Source of the DNA: Pseudomonadales bacterium
GTDB taxonomy: Bacteria; Pseudomonadota; Gammaproteobacteria; Pseudomonadales; Azotimanducaceae
DNA: 64,000 bases
NCBI GenBank assembly: GCA_022822135.1
Contig: JAJECH010000050.1
Location: 1 to 64,000 of the forward strand
Direction of reading: 5' to 3'
Part shown: positions 1 to 9,986 of the stretch, one piece after another
How the letters are laid out: each line of letters begins with the position of its first letter
Numbering within the stretch: position 1 is the stretch's first letter
Program-made: the position numbers and the translations under genes
Notes under the pieces: model-generated
What the model saw: the letters and a program-made list of their open reading frames with translations, nothing else
Databases searched by the model: none
Told to the model about the DNA's origin: nothing

Positions 1-946
1 GCATGATGTTCATGATGCCGATGCCGCCGACCAACAACGAGATACCCGCCACGGCGGACATCACGATCGTGAATATGCGTTGGGTTTGTGGTTGCTGGGC
101 GAGCAACCTCGCCGGCACTACGATACGGGTATCGTCCTGTCCACCATGGCGGCGATCTAATAAATGTTGCACCGCTCTCGCCGCCTCAGCAGGGGGCACC
201 TCAGCAGCGATCTGTAGTTTCAAAGAAGAAAGTTCCGAGGACCACGGTCCTAACTGCAAACGCTTCAAGCCTGTCTGCAACGGGAGGTAAACGCGTTCGC
301 TCTCACCACCCACCTCTTCGCCTTGGAATTCCTCGCCGTCGATCTGACTGTCGCGGAGCACGCCAACAACTTCTACCCATAAATAATTGATCTTTATGCG
401 TTTTCCTAAGGCATCTCCGTTTGGGAACAGCTGCCTTGAAGCCACGCTGCCAAGTACGGCCTTCTGCGCGAATCGCACATCGTCATTCTCCTCTAACAGA
501 CCGCCCTGGACCGGTTCTAGACCCGATAACTCGAAGTAAGAAGGGCTAACGGCAAAAACCTCAGCCTGACTCTGTCCTTCATGCGAGATGAGATTCCAAA
601 CGTCGATCTGACGCACGCCAGCCCACGCTTCAACGAACGGCATCGTCGCCTTAATGGCGATCGCGTCTCTGGTCGACAAGCCGTCGGAATGGACGCGAAG
701 TTCACGTAATTCGTCACCATCCCCTTCGTCTGCTTCAACGATCAGGTTGCGAACTCCCATGCCTTCAACCAGTTTCATCGCTTCACGGCGTCCGCCTTCG
801 CTGACAGCCAACATAGCGATCACTGCCGCCACCCCAAACACCATGCCTAGCAAAGTCAACGACGAACGCAACTTGTGGTGTGCAAGTTGACTGAAAGCTT
901 GACGAAAATCTGGTACGATCGATTTCGCGACGGCTCCTAGATCCAT
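1..946 (-). CDS. MacB/FtsX-type ABC transporter permease, C-terminus cut by window edge
   Basis: Inner-membrane permease of an ABC export system. Reading the minus strand from the ATG at 946 gives 315 open codons with no stop before the window edge. Residues about 15-45 hold a first membrane segment preceded by a basic juxtamembrane stretch. A periplasmic MacB_PCD-like domain follows. The visible end reads GGIGIMNIM, the motif at the start of the second membrane segment in MacB-family permeases, so the last three helices lie outside the window. It is the last visible gene of an operon with a separate ATPase (4380-5093) and three HlyD-type adaptors, 121 bp after the third adaptor. MacB itself fuses ATPase and permease; here they are split. 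The substrate cannot be read. Confidence 0.9.
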   Translation of the reverse strand, partial: MDLGAVAKSIVPDFRQAFSQLAHHKLRSSLTLLGMVFGVAAVIAMLAVSEGGRREAMKLVEGMGVRNLIVEADEGDGDELRELRVHSDGLSTRDAIAIKATMPFVEAWAGVRQIDVWNLISHEGQSQAEVFAVSPSYFELSGLEPVQGGLLEENDDVRFAQKAVLGSVASRQLFPNGDALGKRIKINYLWVEVVGVLRDSQIDGEEFQGEEVGGESERVYLPLQTGLKRLQLGPWSSELSSLKLQIAAEVPPAEAARAVQHLLDRRHGGQDDTRIVVPARLLAQQPQTQRIFTIVMSAVAGISLLVGGIGIMNIM

Positions 947-1067
947 TGAGTTCTCAAGCGAATACGAATGCAGTTCATGTCGTTCGGTTCACGCATACAA
1001 CCAAAAGCGTCGTTTATCGAGTTTTGTTCGATCATCGATTAGGTTAGACGGAGCGAAATTCCCGCAA

Positions 1068-2261
1068 CTAGGCATCAACAACCGCGGGCGCGATCAAGCT
1101 GACAAATTCACCTGGAGCCAACCCTTTGGCAACCTCAATGAGCGTCGGACTCTTCCGTCCTAACTCCACCGTGCGTGCGTCAAGTCGACCACCACTCATA
1201 ACGTAGACGACCGATTCGTTCTTTTCGTTGAACACTGCTTGTTGCGGCAGGACAATCGCTTTCTTGAGGTTCGCCGTCACGATGGTGGCCGTAAGGGCAC
1301 TACCGATTCTCACTCCCTCACGCGAACCGTCGTTCAATGACGCTGACACAAGGACATACTGACGTGGGTCTCGTGAATTTTTAGAAATCGCCATCGGAGA
1401 AACACTCTCGACCTTCCCTTCTAACTCACGATCGACATCTGCGTCCACGAGTAACTTCACCAATTGACCGGCTTCGATGCCAATCGCATCGATCTTCGGA
1501 ACATAGATGCGAGCCTCTAGTTTTCCGTCAACCGGCAACATACCAACGGCCATACCTGGGTAGGCGGGACGACCGCGACCAATTTTTTGACCCCAAGGTG
1601 TCCTCGCGTGGAGGAAGATGCCATCCGCTGGGCTTCGTAGTTCGGTCGCTTCTAGTGCGCTTTCCTGTCTGTTCAGCTGTAGCTCGACCGAGGATCGCTC
1701 TGCCTGAATACGTGCCGTTTCAGCTGTGGTCCTCTGGTCATGGGTTCCGGATTGCCAATCGTAGAACGAAGCCTCAACCCCCAGAAAGTCCAAATCACCG
1801 ATTGCGTCAATAATCTCAATTCGACTAAAGTAGCGGGGATCAAAGTCAGCAAACGTCTGCGCGATGACGGTTTCGCCCGCAACTCTTGCGCTTTCGTGTT
1901 CAATCTTGGTATGAGCAGTTGCACTGTCCATCATGTGGTTTCGAATAGCCAACGACTGGTTGGCAATGGATACCAGTGACTGTCCTCGTTGTGTAGAAAG
2001 CTCATCGGCTTCAAAACGTACGACCAGGTCACCTTTGGTAACTGCGGTGTACTCTGGCAGCAACCATTCGATGTTGAGTTGCATTGAAACCGTATGAGGG
2101 ACATTGATCGGGATTGATTCTGACGAGACAATTTCGCCACGGGCTTGGAGCAGAAACGTGTGATCCTCCGATACAGTTTTCACCGTCATTTGCGGATTGA
2201 CGCTCTTGCCGCAAGACCCGACAAGAAATACTGCTGTAAAAACCAGAAATACGCCCTTCAT
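1068..2261 (-). CDS. HlyD/MacA-type periplasmic adaptor, predicted lipoprotein (third adaptor)
   Basis: A 397-residue membrane-fusion (periplasmic adaptor) protein that would link the inner-membrane ABC permease to an outer-membrane channel. The N-terminus is a lipoprotein signal with lipobox VGSC and acceptor Cys17. A half-lipoyl/barrel-sandwich segment follows, then a short helical hairpin (about residues 80-205), the second half-lipoyl segment, and a beta-barrel and membrane-proximal region ending near ALAPGEF-type RND/ABC adaptor motifs (here KGLAPGEFVSL). It overlaps the preceding adaptor by 4 bp (2258-2261), which indicates translational coupling. It is the only one of the three adaptors with a lipobox. 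No TolC gene is visible nearby. Confidence 0.88.
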   Translation of the reverse strand: MKGVFLVFTAVFLVGSCGKSVNPQMTVKTVSEDHTFLLQARGEIVSSESIPINVPHTVSMQLNIEWLLPEYTAVTKGDLVVRFEADELSTQRGQSLVSIANQSLAIRNHMMDSATAHTKIEHESARVAGETVIAQTFADFDPRYFSRIEIIDAIGDLDFLGVEASFYDWQSGTHDQRTTAETARIQAERSSVELQLNRQESALEATELRSPADGIFLHARTPWGQKIGRGRPAYPGMAVGMLPVDGKLEARIYVPKIDAIGIEAGQLVKLLVDADVDRELEGKVESVSPMAISKNSRDPRQYVLVSASLNDGSREGVRIGSALTATIVTANLKKAIVLPQQAVFNEKNESVVYVMSGGRLDARTVELGRKSPTLIEVAKGLAPGEFVSLIAPAVVDA

Positions 2262-3400
2262 ATCTGAACTTCATCCCCCGAGCTGAGACCATCAGTCACA
2301 ATGACTTTGCCGTTGCTTCTAGCTCCCACGCGGATTCGCTGCCACCCGTTGCGAGTTATGACGCCTGGCAGGTTGTCACGATATTGGATTGCGTCTCGAG
2401 GAACTGCAATCGCATTTTCCATTCGCCGTACTTCGATGATCATTTGCACCGAGACACCTAATTTCACCTCATCGGGGTGTTGGTCTAATGCAACACGGAT
2501 ATCCCGAATCATTTCTTGCGTGTAACGCGACAAACGACGGACGGTGTCACCAATCGACTCGATCGTGCCCGTGAATTCGAATCCCCCTGCAGAATCAGCA
2601 GTCATTCTTACGTTCTGACCAATGGCAATTTGGGCGGCTTGCCCCTCCCGCACAGCGCCATGAACCTCTAGCATCTCGGGATTCACCAGTTCAACTACGA
2701 CCTGATTCGCTTGCGCCGTTGAACCGACGTCGAGTTTTTCGCCGCTGAAGTTCGTACCTATTACAGCAATACCGGCACGCGATGCACGAACCGTGTGACG
2801 ATCTTTGTTCGCCTGCGCAGCCGCGAGCGCACGACTCGAGCGCATGGTAGCGAGCTCTAATTTACGTTTGCGACTCTCTCGTTCTTTTGCGCTTATCTCT
2901 GCCCGTCGAACGAGCTGATTGACGCGTCGGTCCGCGAGTTCACGCTGTTTTACGAGCTTCTGATACTCAACACTTGGTATCAAATCGGCCGGTTGCGTTG
3001 CTTTTCGATGTGCTTTTTCGGCTTCGCTCTGAGCTTGAGCAAGGTTTAGTTTTTCAGTTTCGATCTGTTGATTGTGTTTCTCTTCAAGTGACGCAAGTTC
3101 ACCTTGTGACACGCGCAACCGTTGCGTTACTTCCATCAACCGTTGGTCTTCGCGAGTACCTTCGAAACGGACAACCACATCCCCAGGGTTCACATGCGTA
3201 CCTTCTTGCACAAGCTCGCCGATCGTCATATTCCAGAAGAAACTTGGTGGGGGCGTGATTCGAATGCTGTCCTTAGAAGCAACGGTGCCGGATGTCTCGA
3301 TCGTCACCGGATGTGTTCCCCGCTCTACGACTAGCCAATTCGCAACTAGGTTTGTCGAGACCAAACACATGAAGACGGATAGAGTTAGATGTCGCAACAT
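2258..3400 (-). CDS. HlyD-type periplasmic adaptor (second adaptor)
   Basis: A 380-residue adaptor with an N-terminal signal peptide or membrane anchor (about residues 1-20). The order is a first half-lipoyl segment (residues about 50-85, containing EGTHVNPGDVVVRFEG), a long alpha-helical coiled-coil hairpin (about 88-210), the second half-lipoyl segment, then a beta-barrel region. The sequence EGxxVxxGDVVVRF is the usual barrel-sandwich signature of this family. Its start codon shares one base with the stop of the upstream adaptor (TGATG at 3398-3402), so the two are probably translationally coupled. It is not a recent copy of either neighbour, since the sequences differ widely. Confidence 0.88.
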   Translation of the reverse strand: MLRHLTLSVFMCLVSTNLVANWLVVERGTHPVTIETSGTVASKDSIRITPPPSFFWNMTIGELVQEGTHVNPGDVVVRFEGTREDQRLMEVTQRLRVSQGELASLEEKHNQQIETEKLNLAQAQSEAEKAHRKATQPADLIPSVEYQKLVKQRELADRRVNQLVRRAEISAKERESRKRKLELATMRSSRALAAAQANKDRHTVRASRAGIAVIGTNFSGEKLDVGSTAQANQVVVELVNPEMLEVHGAVREGQAAQIAIGQNVRMTADSAGGFEFTGTIESIGDTVRRLSRYTQEMIRDIRVALDQHPDEVKLGVSVQMIIEVRRMENAIAVPRDAIQYRDNLPGVITRNGWQRIRVGARSNGKVIVTDGLSSGDEVQI

Positions 3401-4383
3401 CAGAGCGCTTCGGCGGAGACAGCCATGCCAGGAATAAAACTGCTCGGAGTCGGTGAAATTGGCTTAGCTATCAGTTTGAAGTATCCTCCTTGACTCCAAG
3501 TCTCACGCTCGCTTGCGTAATTCGCGATCCAATCGACTTCCGCTTCAATGACTTTGTCAGGAAGTGCGTCGGCGACGACTGAAAGCCGCTGCTCTTCTTT
3601 CAAATAATTGATGTCCGCATCATGCACCCAGAAAACGAATTGTGGCTGTTCACCCGAAGCAATCGTTGCGATTGTTTGACCTGGCATGAGCGATTCGCCC
3701 GCAAAGATCTTCATACCGCCAAATTCATTCTCTGCGTATATCACGATGCCCGCGCGTTCTGCTCGAATCGTTAATCGATTTAATGCCTCGCGTACCTGCA
3801 ACTGTGACGCTTCAGCTTGTCTAACTCGAACCTCTAACACCGGTTTGAGTTCATCAAACTTGCGTTCAGCATTAGCAAGCGCTTCTTCGGCGAGGCGTAA
3901 CGCGTTTTCTGCGTTCTCAAGTGCTAGTTGAGCTCTGTCGTGGATCAATTCCGTCACGGCGGACGCGGGAACTTGTGCATCTAACCACGCGATATCTCGG
4001 TTGGTCTTTGCAACTTCGAGCGCTGTTTCCGCATCAATAATCCACAATGTGTGTTCTGCTTGGGAAGTTTCCGCCGATACCAGTTGCTCTTCGTTCGCTG
4101 TTTCAAGCACTTCTGCCTGCTCGATGAGACCTCCTGGATGAATGCGTACCACGACATCCCCTTTGTCAACGTGACTACCCTCAGGAGCGAGCCATTCAAC
4201 TTGGCTTCTAAAGGTATACGGAAGGTTGGGCATTTCGATGGTCTGAGAATCGCCGTCTTCAATAACGCCCGTTAAGTAAGGAGCGCCGGCATATGTACTT
4301 ACCGGATACATCAAATATGCTGTGACGAAGAAAACCGTAGCACGAAATCCTTGGATTTGTGCGCTAAGGTAAGGCAAATTCAT
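3400..4383 (-). CDS. HlyD-type periplasmic adaptor (first adaptor)
   Basis: A 327-residue adaptor with an N-terminal hydrophobic segment (about residues 12-32) that could be a signal peptide or an anchor. The motif EGSHVDKGDVVVRI (about residues 70-83) is the first half-lipoyl segment. A helical hairpin rich in Ala, Glu and Gln (about 90-205) follows, then RAERAGIV and the second half-lipoyl segment. It is the shortest of the three adaptors and ends soon after the beta-barrel region. It overlaps the ATPase gene by 4 bp (4380-4383). The gene order ATPase, three adaptors, permease suggests one export complex with a mixed adaptor ring, or adaptors used with different partners; this is inference. 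Confidence 0.86.
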   Translation of the reverse strand: MNLPYLSAQIQGFRATVFFVTAYLMYPVSTYAGAPYLTGVIEDGDSQTIEMPNLPYTFRSQVEWLAPEGSHVDKGDVVVRIHPGGLIEQAEVLETANEEQLVSAETSQAEHTLWIIDAETALEVAKTNRDIAWLDAQVPASAVTELIHDRAQLALENAENALRLAEEALANAERKFDELKPVLEVRVRQAEASQLQVREALNRLTIRAERAGIVIYAENEFGGMKIFAGESLMPGQTIATIASGEQPQFVFWVHDADINYLKEEQRLSVVADALPDKVIEAEVDWIANYASERETWSQGGYFKLIAKPISPTPSSFIPGMAVSAEAL

Positions 4384-5093
4384 GAGTTAATTTCTTCGCC
4401 TTCGATTTTCCCGTCTCGCATATGCACGATACGATTCGCTAACGACGCAATCGATCGTTCGTGGGTGACCAGCAAGATCGTTTGTCCTTCACGATTGAAC
4501 GACAACATTAATTCCAATATCTCCCCCGCCGTCTTGGAATCAAGATTTCCAGTCGGTTCGTCCGCAAGCAAGAGCGTTGGTTTTGCCATGAGCGCTCGCG
4601 CTATGGCAACTCGTTGTCGTTGTCCGCCAGATAGTTGATTCGGTCGATGGTCAAGTCGATCATCCAACCCTAAACGTGAAAGCAGCTCCAGCGCATGAGT
4701 GCGCGACGCTCCGACGTTGCTCGTAGCAAAGCGCAACGGTAAAAGAACATTGTCTAGCGCAGTAAGCCTTGGTAATAAATGAAAACTCTGAAACACGAAA
4801 CCGAGATGTTGATTTCGAATTTCCGAGAGGCGTTGGTCGTCCATGTCAGCGACCTGATGGTTTAGCAAACGATAGGAGCCACTATTCGGGCGATCTAAAC
4901 ACCCCAAAATATTCATGAGTGTTGACTTCCCACTGCCTGATGGACCCATCACTGCGACGAAGTCCCCAGACGCCATCGTTATATCAACATGATCGAGTGC
5001 ACGCACTCGCGTATCGCCGACTTCGAATGTGCGGCATAGATCCACGCCTTCGACAATGGCTTTGTTTGTTGTATCTGACGGCACTGCAGTCAC
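4380..5093 (-). CDS. ABC transporter ATPase, MacB/LolD family
   Basis: A 237-residue cytoplasmic ATPase that would power the FtsX-type permease. Walker A GPSGSGKST lies at about residues 50-58, the Q-loop glutamine at 102, the signature LSGGQ at 154-158, Walker B LLLADEP at 174-180 and the H-loop histidine at 211. The LDRPNSG segment is typical of the MacB/LolD/FtsE subgroup. It is the first gene of the operon, so the promoter should lie in 5094-5300, divergent from the beta-barrel gene at 5527. Length and motifs are complete. Lipoprotein release (LolD) is unlikely as its role because HlyD adaptors are linked to it. Confidence 0.93.
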   Translation of the reverse strand: MTAVPSDTTNKAIVEGVDLCRTFEVGDTRVRALDHVDITMASGDFVAVMGPSGSGKSTLMNILGCLDRPNSGSYRLLNHQVADMDDQRLSEIRNQHLGFVFQSFHLLPRLTALDNVLLPLRFATSNVGASRTHALELLSRLGLDDRLDHRPNQLSGGQRQRVAIARALMAKPTLLLADEPTGNLDSKTAGEILELMLSFNREGQTILLVTHERSIASLANRIVHMRDGKIEGEEINS

Positions 5094-5526
5094 AGGGCAC
5101 TAAGACGGTGAATTTCGAACAGCGTAATTTACATAGCACTCCCACGACGAACGCGAGAAGTGCTTACTTTGACGAATCGTGTGAATGATTGTAGGTTAGA
5201 CCGTGTACCTTCTTCGTACTTAGTATCGTTACAACCAAGATCGAGAACGGTACGTTCTTATGGTGTGGAACTGCGATCGAGAGGTCGGGTCGCTGCTGTT
5301 TGCGAACGTTTGCCCGCGACGCAGAGTCTTGGACCAAGCGTAAATCCGAGAGAATCGATCGTCTCGGTGCCGCCATCTACGAATGTAAAACAGACGCTTT
5401 ATCGAGGGTTTCCTTATTGAGTGCTATAGAGTCATCAGGCATAACAAATGCAAAAAGCGGCAACTCCGAACTTTGTGTGCCTAGGTGAGTCAAACAACAT
5501 CGTACTTTCCGATCATCGAGGACGCT
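5094..5526. other. Divergent intergenic region, 433 bp
   Basis: Lies between the start of the ABC export operon (minus strand) and the beta-barrel gene (plus strand). It must carry both promoters, but no strong sigma-70 hexamer pair could be picked by eye. A weak hairpin (CCGAGA at 5346-5351 with TCTCGG at 5362-5367) is present. Overlapping short open frames in several directions show no protein-like composition. Confidence 0.4.
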
Positions 5527-6234
5527 ATGCGCAAGACCATTGGATTTTCTCTATTTTCGTTATCTATCCTATTGTCAGGCTACGTTACCGCTGATACAAG
5601 CTTCACCAATCAGAAACGTGTGTCTGGGTTCGATCCCCACTTCTTCGCCACACTTGGCAGGGTGTCTCGGAGTAAATACACCGAACGTGTATCAGCATCC
5701 ATAGTCGTTGATGCATTGCAACATGGTGTGCCGTCTACAGTTTCCTTCAATCCGGGTCGAGAGTCGAAACTTGTAAGCGGTGTTGGCATGCGACCAACTG
5801 AGCGATGGTCGTTCGAGTTCAAGTTGAACGATCTACCTCACGCGGACTACATCGTGGGATCTCCGTTTTCTGAGAGAACTCCAGACATCATCACTGAAGG
5901 TAGTACTCGAGGGTGGAATGCCGAGTTATCAGCGGAGTACGCTTTTCCTCTAGGTAGTTGGGGATTGAAGGCAGCGACGCGGGCTGGTTTCTCACAATCC
6001 AAGGTGAAAGTGGTCGAAACAAGGAAATCTACCGATCCTAACAGTACCCTTGAGCCTATCGAAGCACGAACCTCAGAAACTTGGCGAGATCCATTCTTAG
6101 GCATCGGCTTGCGACTTCCATTTCCCGGTAGATTCGACAACTGGGAAGTGTCAGTAATGTTCACTCGCATATTCACCGATGAAGAAAGCTTGAACCAATC
6201 AGTAAGCGCACAGCTAGTTCATAACTTCAGATGA
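5527..6234 (+). CDS. Predicted secreted outer-membrane beta-barrel protein, unknown function
   Basis: Not recognised as a named family. From the ATG at 5527 the product is 235 residues with a signal peptide (MRKTIGFSLFSLSILLSGYV, likely cleaved after TADT). The rest alternates polar and hydrophobic residues, with repeated Trp/aromatic strand ends (WSFEFKLND, WGLKAATRAGF, WEVSVMFTRIF) and a C-terminal strand ending in LVHNFR, like a small outer-membrane barrel. The start is set at 5527 because a GAGG (5518-5521) sits 5 bp before it and the signal peptide begins there. An upstream GTG at 5485 is in frame but would bury the signal. It is divergent from the export operon; a functional link is possible but unproven. 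Confidence 0.65.
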   Translation: MRKTIGFSLFSLSILLSGYVTADTSFTNQKRVSGFDPHFFATLGRVSRSKYTERVSASIVVDALQHGVPSTVSFNPGRESKLVSGVGMRPTERWSFEFKLNDLPHADYIVGSPFSERTPDIITEGSTRGWNAELSAEYAFPLGSWGLKAATRAGFSQSKVKVVETRKSTDPNSTLEPIEARTSETWRDPFLGIGLRLPFPGRFDNWEVSVMFTRIFTDEESLNQSVSAQLVHNFR

Positions 6235-6352
6235 ACTAACCATAGACACGCTCGATTAGACGGAGATCGTGTCGTAGCAACCTCATAACAAGCTACTCAT
6301 ACAGGCGTTAATTCGATTCCGCGTTTGCTCGAGATCGTCTTAAAGTTGGCTC

Positions 6353-6619
6353 ATGTCGAGTTTAACGTTGATAGCAATTGGTTTCCTGATTTTTGCGATC
6401 TTTCTGAGACTCGCCACCTCGAGCATCAGAAACAGCGTGACGGACAGTTGGCTTTTTGTCACCTTAGCCGTGATCGTTTATTCAATTTCGATGGTCGTGA
6501 TCACCGTCGCCATTCTCGTTCAATGTGACCGTGAACACGAAACGTCCAATATCGCACCAGACGTCCAATTTGAACTGAGATCGCAGAACGAACAACATTT
6601 GGAGAAGCGAACTGCGTAG
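6353..6619 (+). CDS. Small hypothetical membrane protein
   Basis: An 88-residue open frame with two hydrophobic stretches long enough to span the membrane (about residues 3-22 and 33-55), then a polar, charged tail. No family is recognised. No strong ribosome binding site precedes the ATG, and an overlapping frame (6325-6528) is also open. The case rests on the hydrophobic pattern and on the position in an otherwise empty 700-bp gap between two real genes. It may be spurious. Confidence 0.4.
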   Translation: MSSLTLIAIGFLIFAIFLRLATSSIRNSVTDSWLFVTLAVIVYSISMVVITVAILVQCDREHETSNIAPDVQFELRSQNEQHLEKRTA

Positions 6620-6936
6620 TGACACTCCTACTGAACTTAACGGCGTTTTGTTTCACGTCGCAGTCGTTGGTGGACGATTAGGGAACATTTGTAACAAAGA
6701 TTAGTTTTGGCGGTTCAAGCAAGTCCTAGATGACTCAAAACAATGTATATTTCAATATGGAAGAGATTTCTCGACCCACTACTGGACTTCCGGCATTTCA
6801 TCGCTACTTCCGGTGTAATGTCACGCGAAAAGTTCCGCCAACTGCAGATTCGTATCCAGCACACATTTACGTCGCTGGTATCGTCAAGAAAGAAAGCAGT
6901 CATGTAAACTTAAACCTACGCCGTGAATTACTACCC
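6620..6936. other. Intergenic region before the PA4642-family gene
   Basis: 317 bp without a supported gene. The frame of the downstream gene stays open back to 6730, but the added 69 residues have no family-like character and the known family begins at the equivalent of 6937. No clear promoter or terminator is seen. Confidence 0.4.
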
Positions 6937-8911
<1,975 letters not shown>

Positions 8912-8914
8912 CTC

Positions 8915-9667
8915 GTGAACTCCGTCGGACCGAAACTGCTTGCTTCTCAACAGCCATGTCCTTACATCGAAGGAAAGACGGAGACGCTCTTCCACGTGGT
9001 TTTTCCCGAGCATGGCTCAGAACAGCTATCGCTTAGGGATTCGCTCATCGAGACGTTCTGGCAGGATTTTGGATCACATGGATACCGTCGACAAGGCCGA
9101 CTCGTTTACAAACCCTACTGCGCAAATTGTGAAGCCTGCATCGCAACACGAGTTCTCGTGAACGAGTTTGAGATGAAACGTCGGTTTCGACGGATCCTTC
9201 GAGCGAACGAGGACATTCGACTGGAAGTCAGTCGGGAAAAACTCGTAAGTGACCACGAGGCATTCCAACTCTACGAAAGATACATTAAAACGAGGCATAC
9301 AAACGGTTCGATGTATCCTCCTGACTTCAATACGCTACGAACAATGTTGCACCTTGAGCCGGACCGGTTCGATTTTCATCTCTACGGCTTTATCGACGAG
9401 CGACTTGTATTTATTGCGCAGACAGACCGCTTACTCGACGGACTCTCCGCCAACTACACCATCTTTGACCCAGATCTAAGCGAAAGGAGCCTCGGAACAT
9501 TCGCCATCTTGACACAAATCGAAATCGCTCGACGTGAAGGGCTCACCCACCTTTATCTCGGCTTTTCACTCGACGCTGTCAAGAATATGAGATACAAAAT
9601 GGACTTTCAGCCACAGGAACGACTTATCGACGACGAGTGGATTCGCTTCGACAATAGAGAGGACTAA
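8915..9667 (+). CDS. bpt: Aspartate/glutamate leucyltransferase (Bpt/Ate1-like arginyl-tRNA transferase family)
   Basis: A 250-residue member of the bacterial ATE family, which in characterised cases transfers Leu to N-terminal Asp or Glu. The N-terminal cysteine-containing block (PCPYIEGK) and the YKPYCANCEACI motif are present, as are RRFRR and the C-terminal acyltransferase-like part (YLGFSLDAVKNMRYKMDFQP). It starts with GTG at 8915, with GAGG at 8905-8908 as ribosome binding site, 3 bp after aat stops. Together with aat, clpS and clpA it gives a full N-degron tagging and reading set. Confidence 0.95.
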   Translation: MNSVGPKLLASQQPCPYIEGKTETLFHVVFPEHGSEQLSLRDSLIETFWQDFGSHGYRRQGRLVYKPYCANCEACIATRVLVNEFEMKRRFRRILRANEDIRLEVSREKLVSDHEAFQLYERYIKTRHTNGSMYPPDFNTLRTMLHLEPDRFDFHLYGFIDERLVFIAQTDRLLDGLSANYTIFDPDLSERSLGTFAILTQIEIARREGLTHLYLGFSLDAVKNMRYKMDFQPQERLIDDEWIRFDNRED

Positions 9668-9745
9668 ATCCGCTGAATCCTAATCGAAGCATGTAAATTA
9701 CGAATAGGGTCTTACAATACCGTCGCTGTCAGATTTGGGTATTAG

Positions 9746-9961
9746 ATGCCAAAACAAGAACCTATGGAAATGGATGGGCAGGTGGAAGACGTATTGCCAA
9801 ATACGATGTTCCGTGTCCGTCTCGATAACGACCATGTGGTTACCGCTCACATTTCGGGCAAGATGCGACGAAACTATATTCGCATTTTGAAAGGAGACCG
9901 CGTTAAGGTCGAACTTACGCCCTATGACTTAACAAAAGGTCGAATCACGTTCCGGAAATAG
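9746..9961 (+). CDS. infA: Translation initiation factor IF-1
   Basis: A 71-residue S1/OB-fold protein that binds the 30S A-site during initiation. The sequence shows the core [16 protein letters not shown], the [13 protein letters not shown] block and the ending [11 protein letters not shown], all typical of IF-1. Length is normal. It sits 78 bp after the transferase gene and faces clpA across a 25-bp gap, the arrangement found in Pseudomonas. Confidence 0.98.
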   Translation: MPKQEPMEMDGQVEDVLPNTMFRVRLDNDHVVTAHISGKMRRNYIRILKGDRVKVELTPYDLTKGRITFRK

Positions 9962-9986
9962 CCAACGTGCGCCATGAGCTGACGGA

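Noticed and set aside
5160-5488. Overlapping short frames in the divergent gap
   Set aside because: No ribosome binding site, no protein-like pattern, and they overlap one another in both strands.
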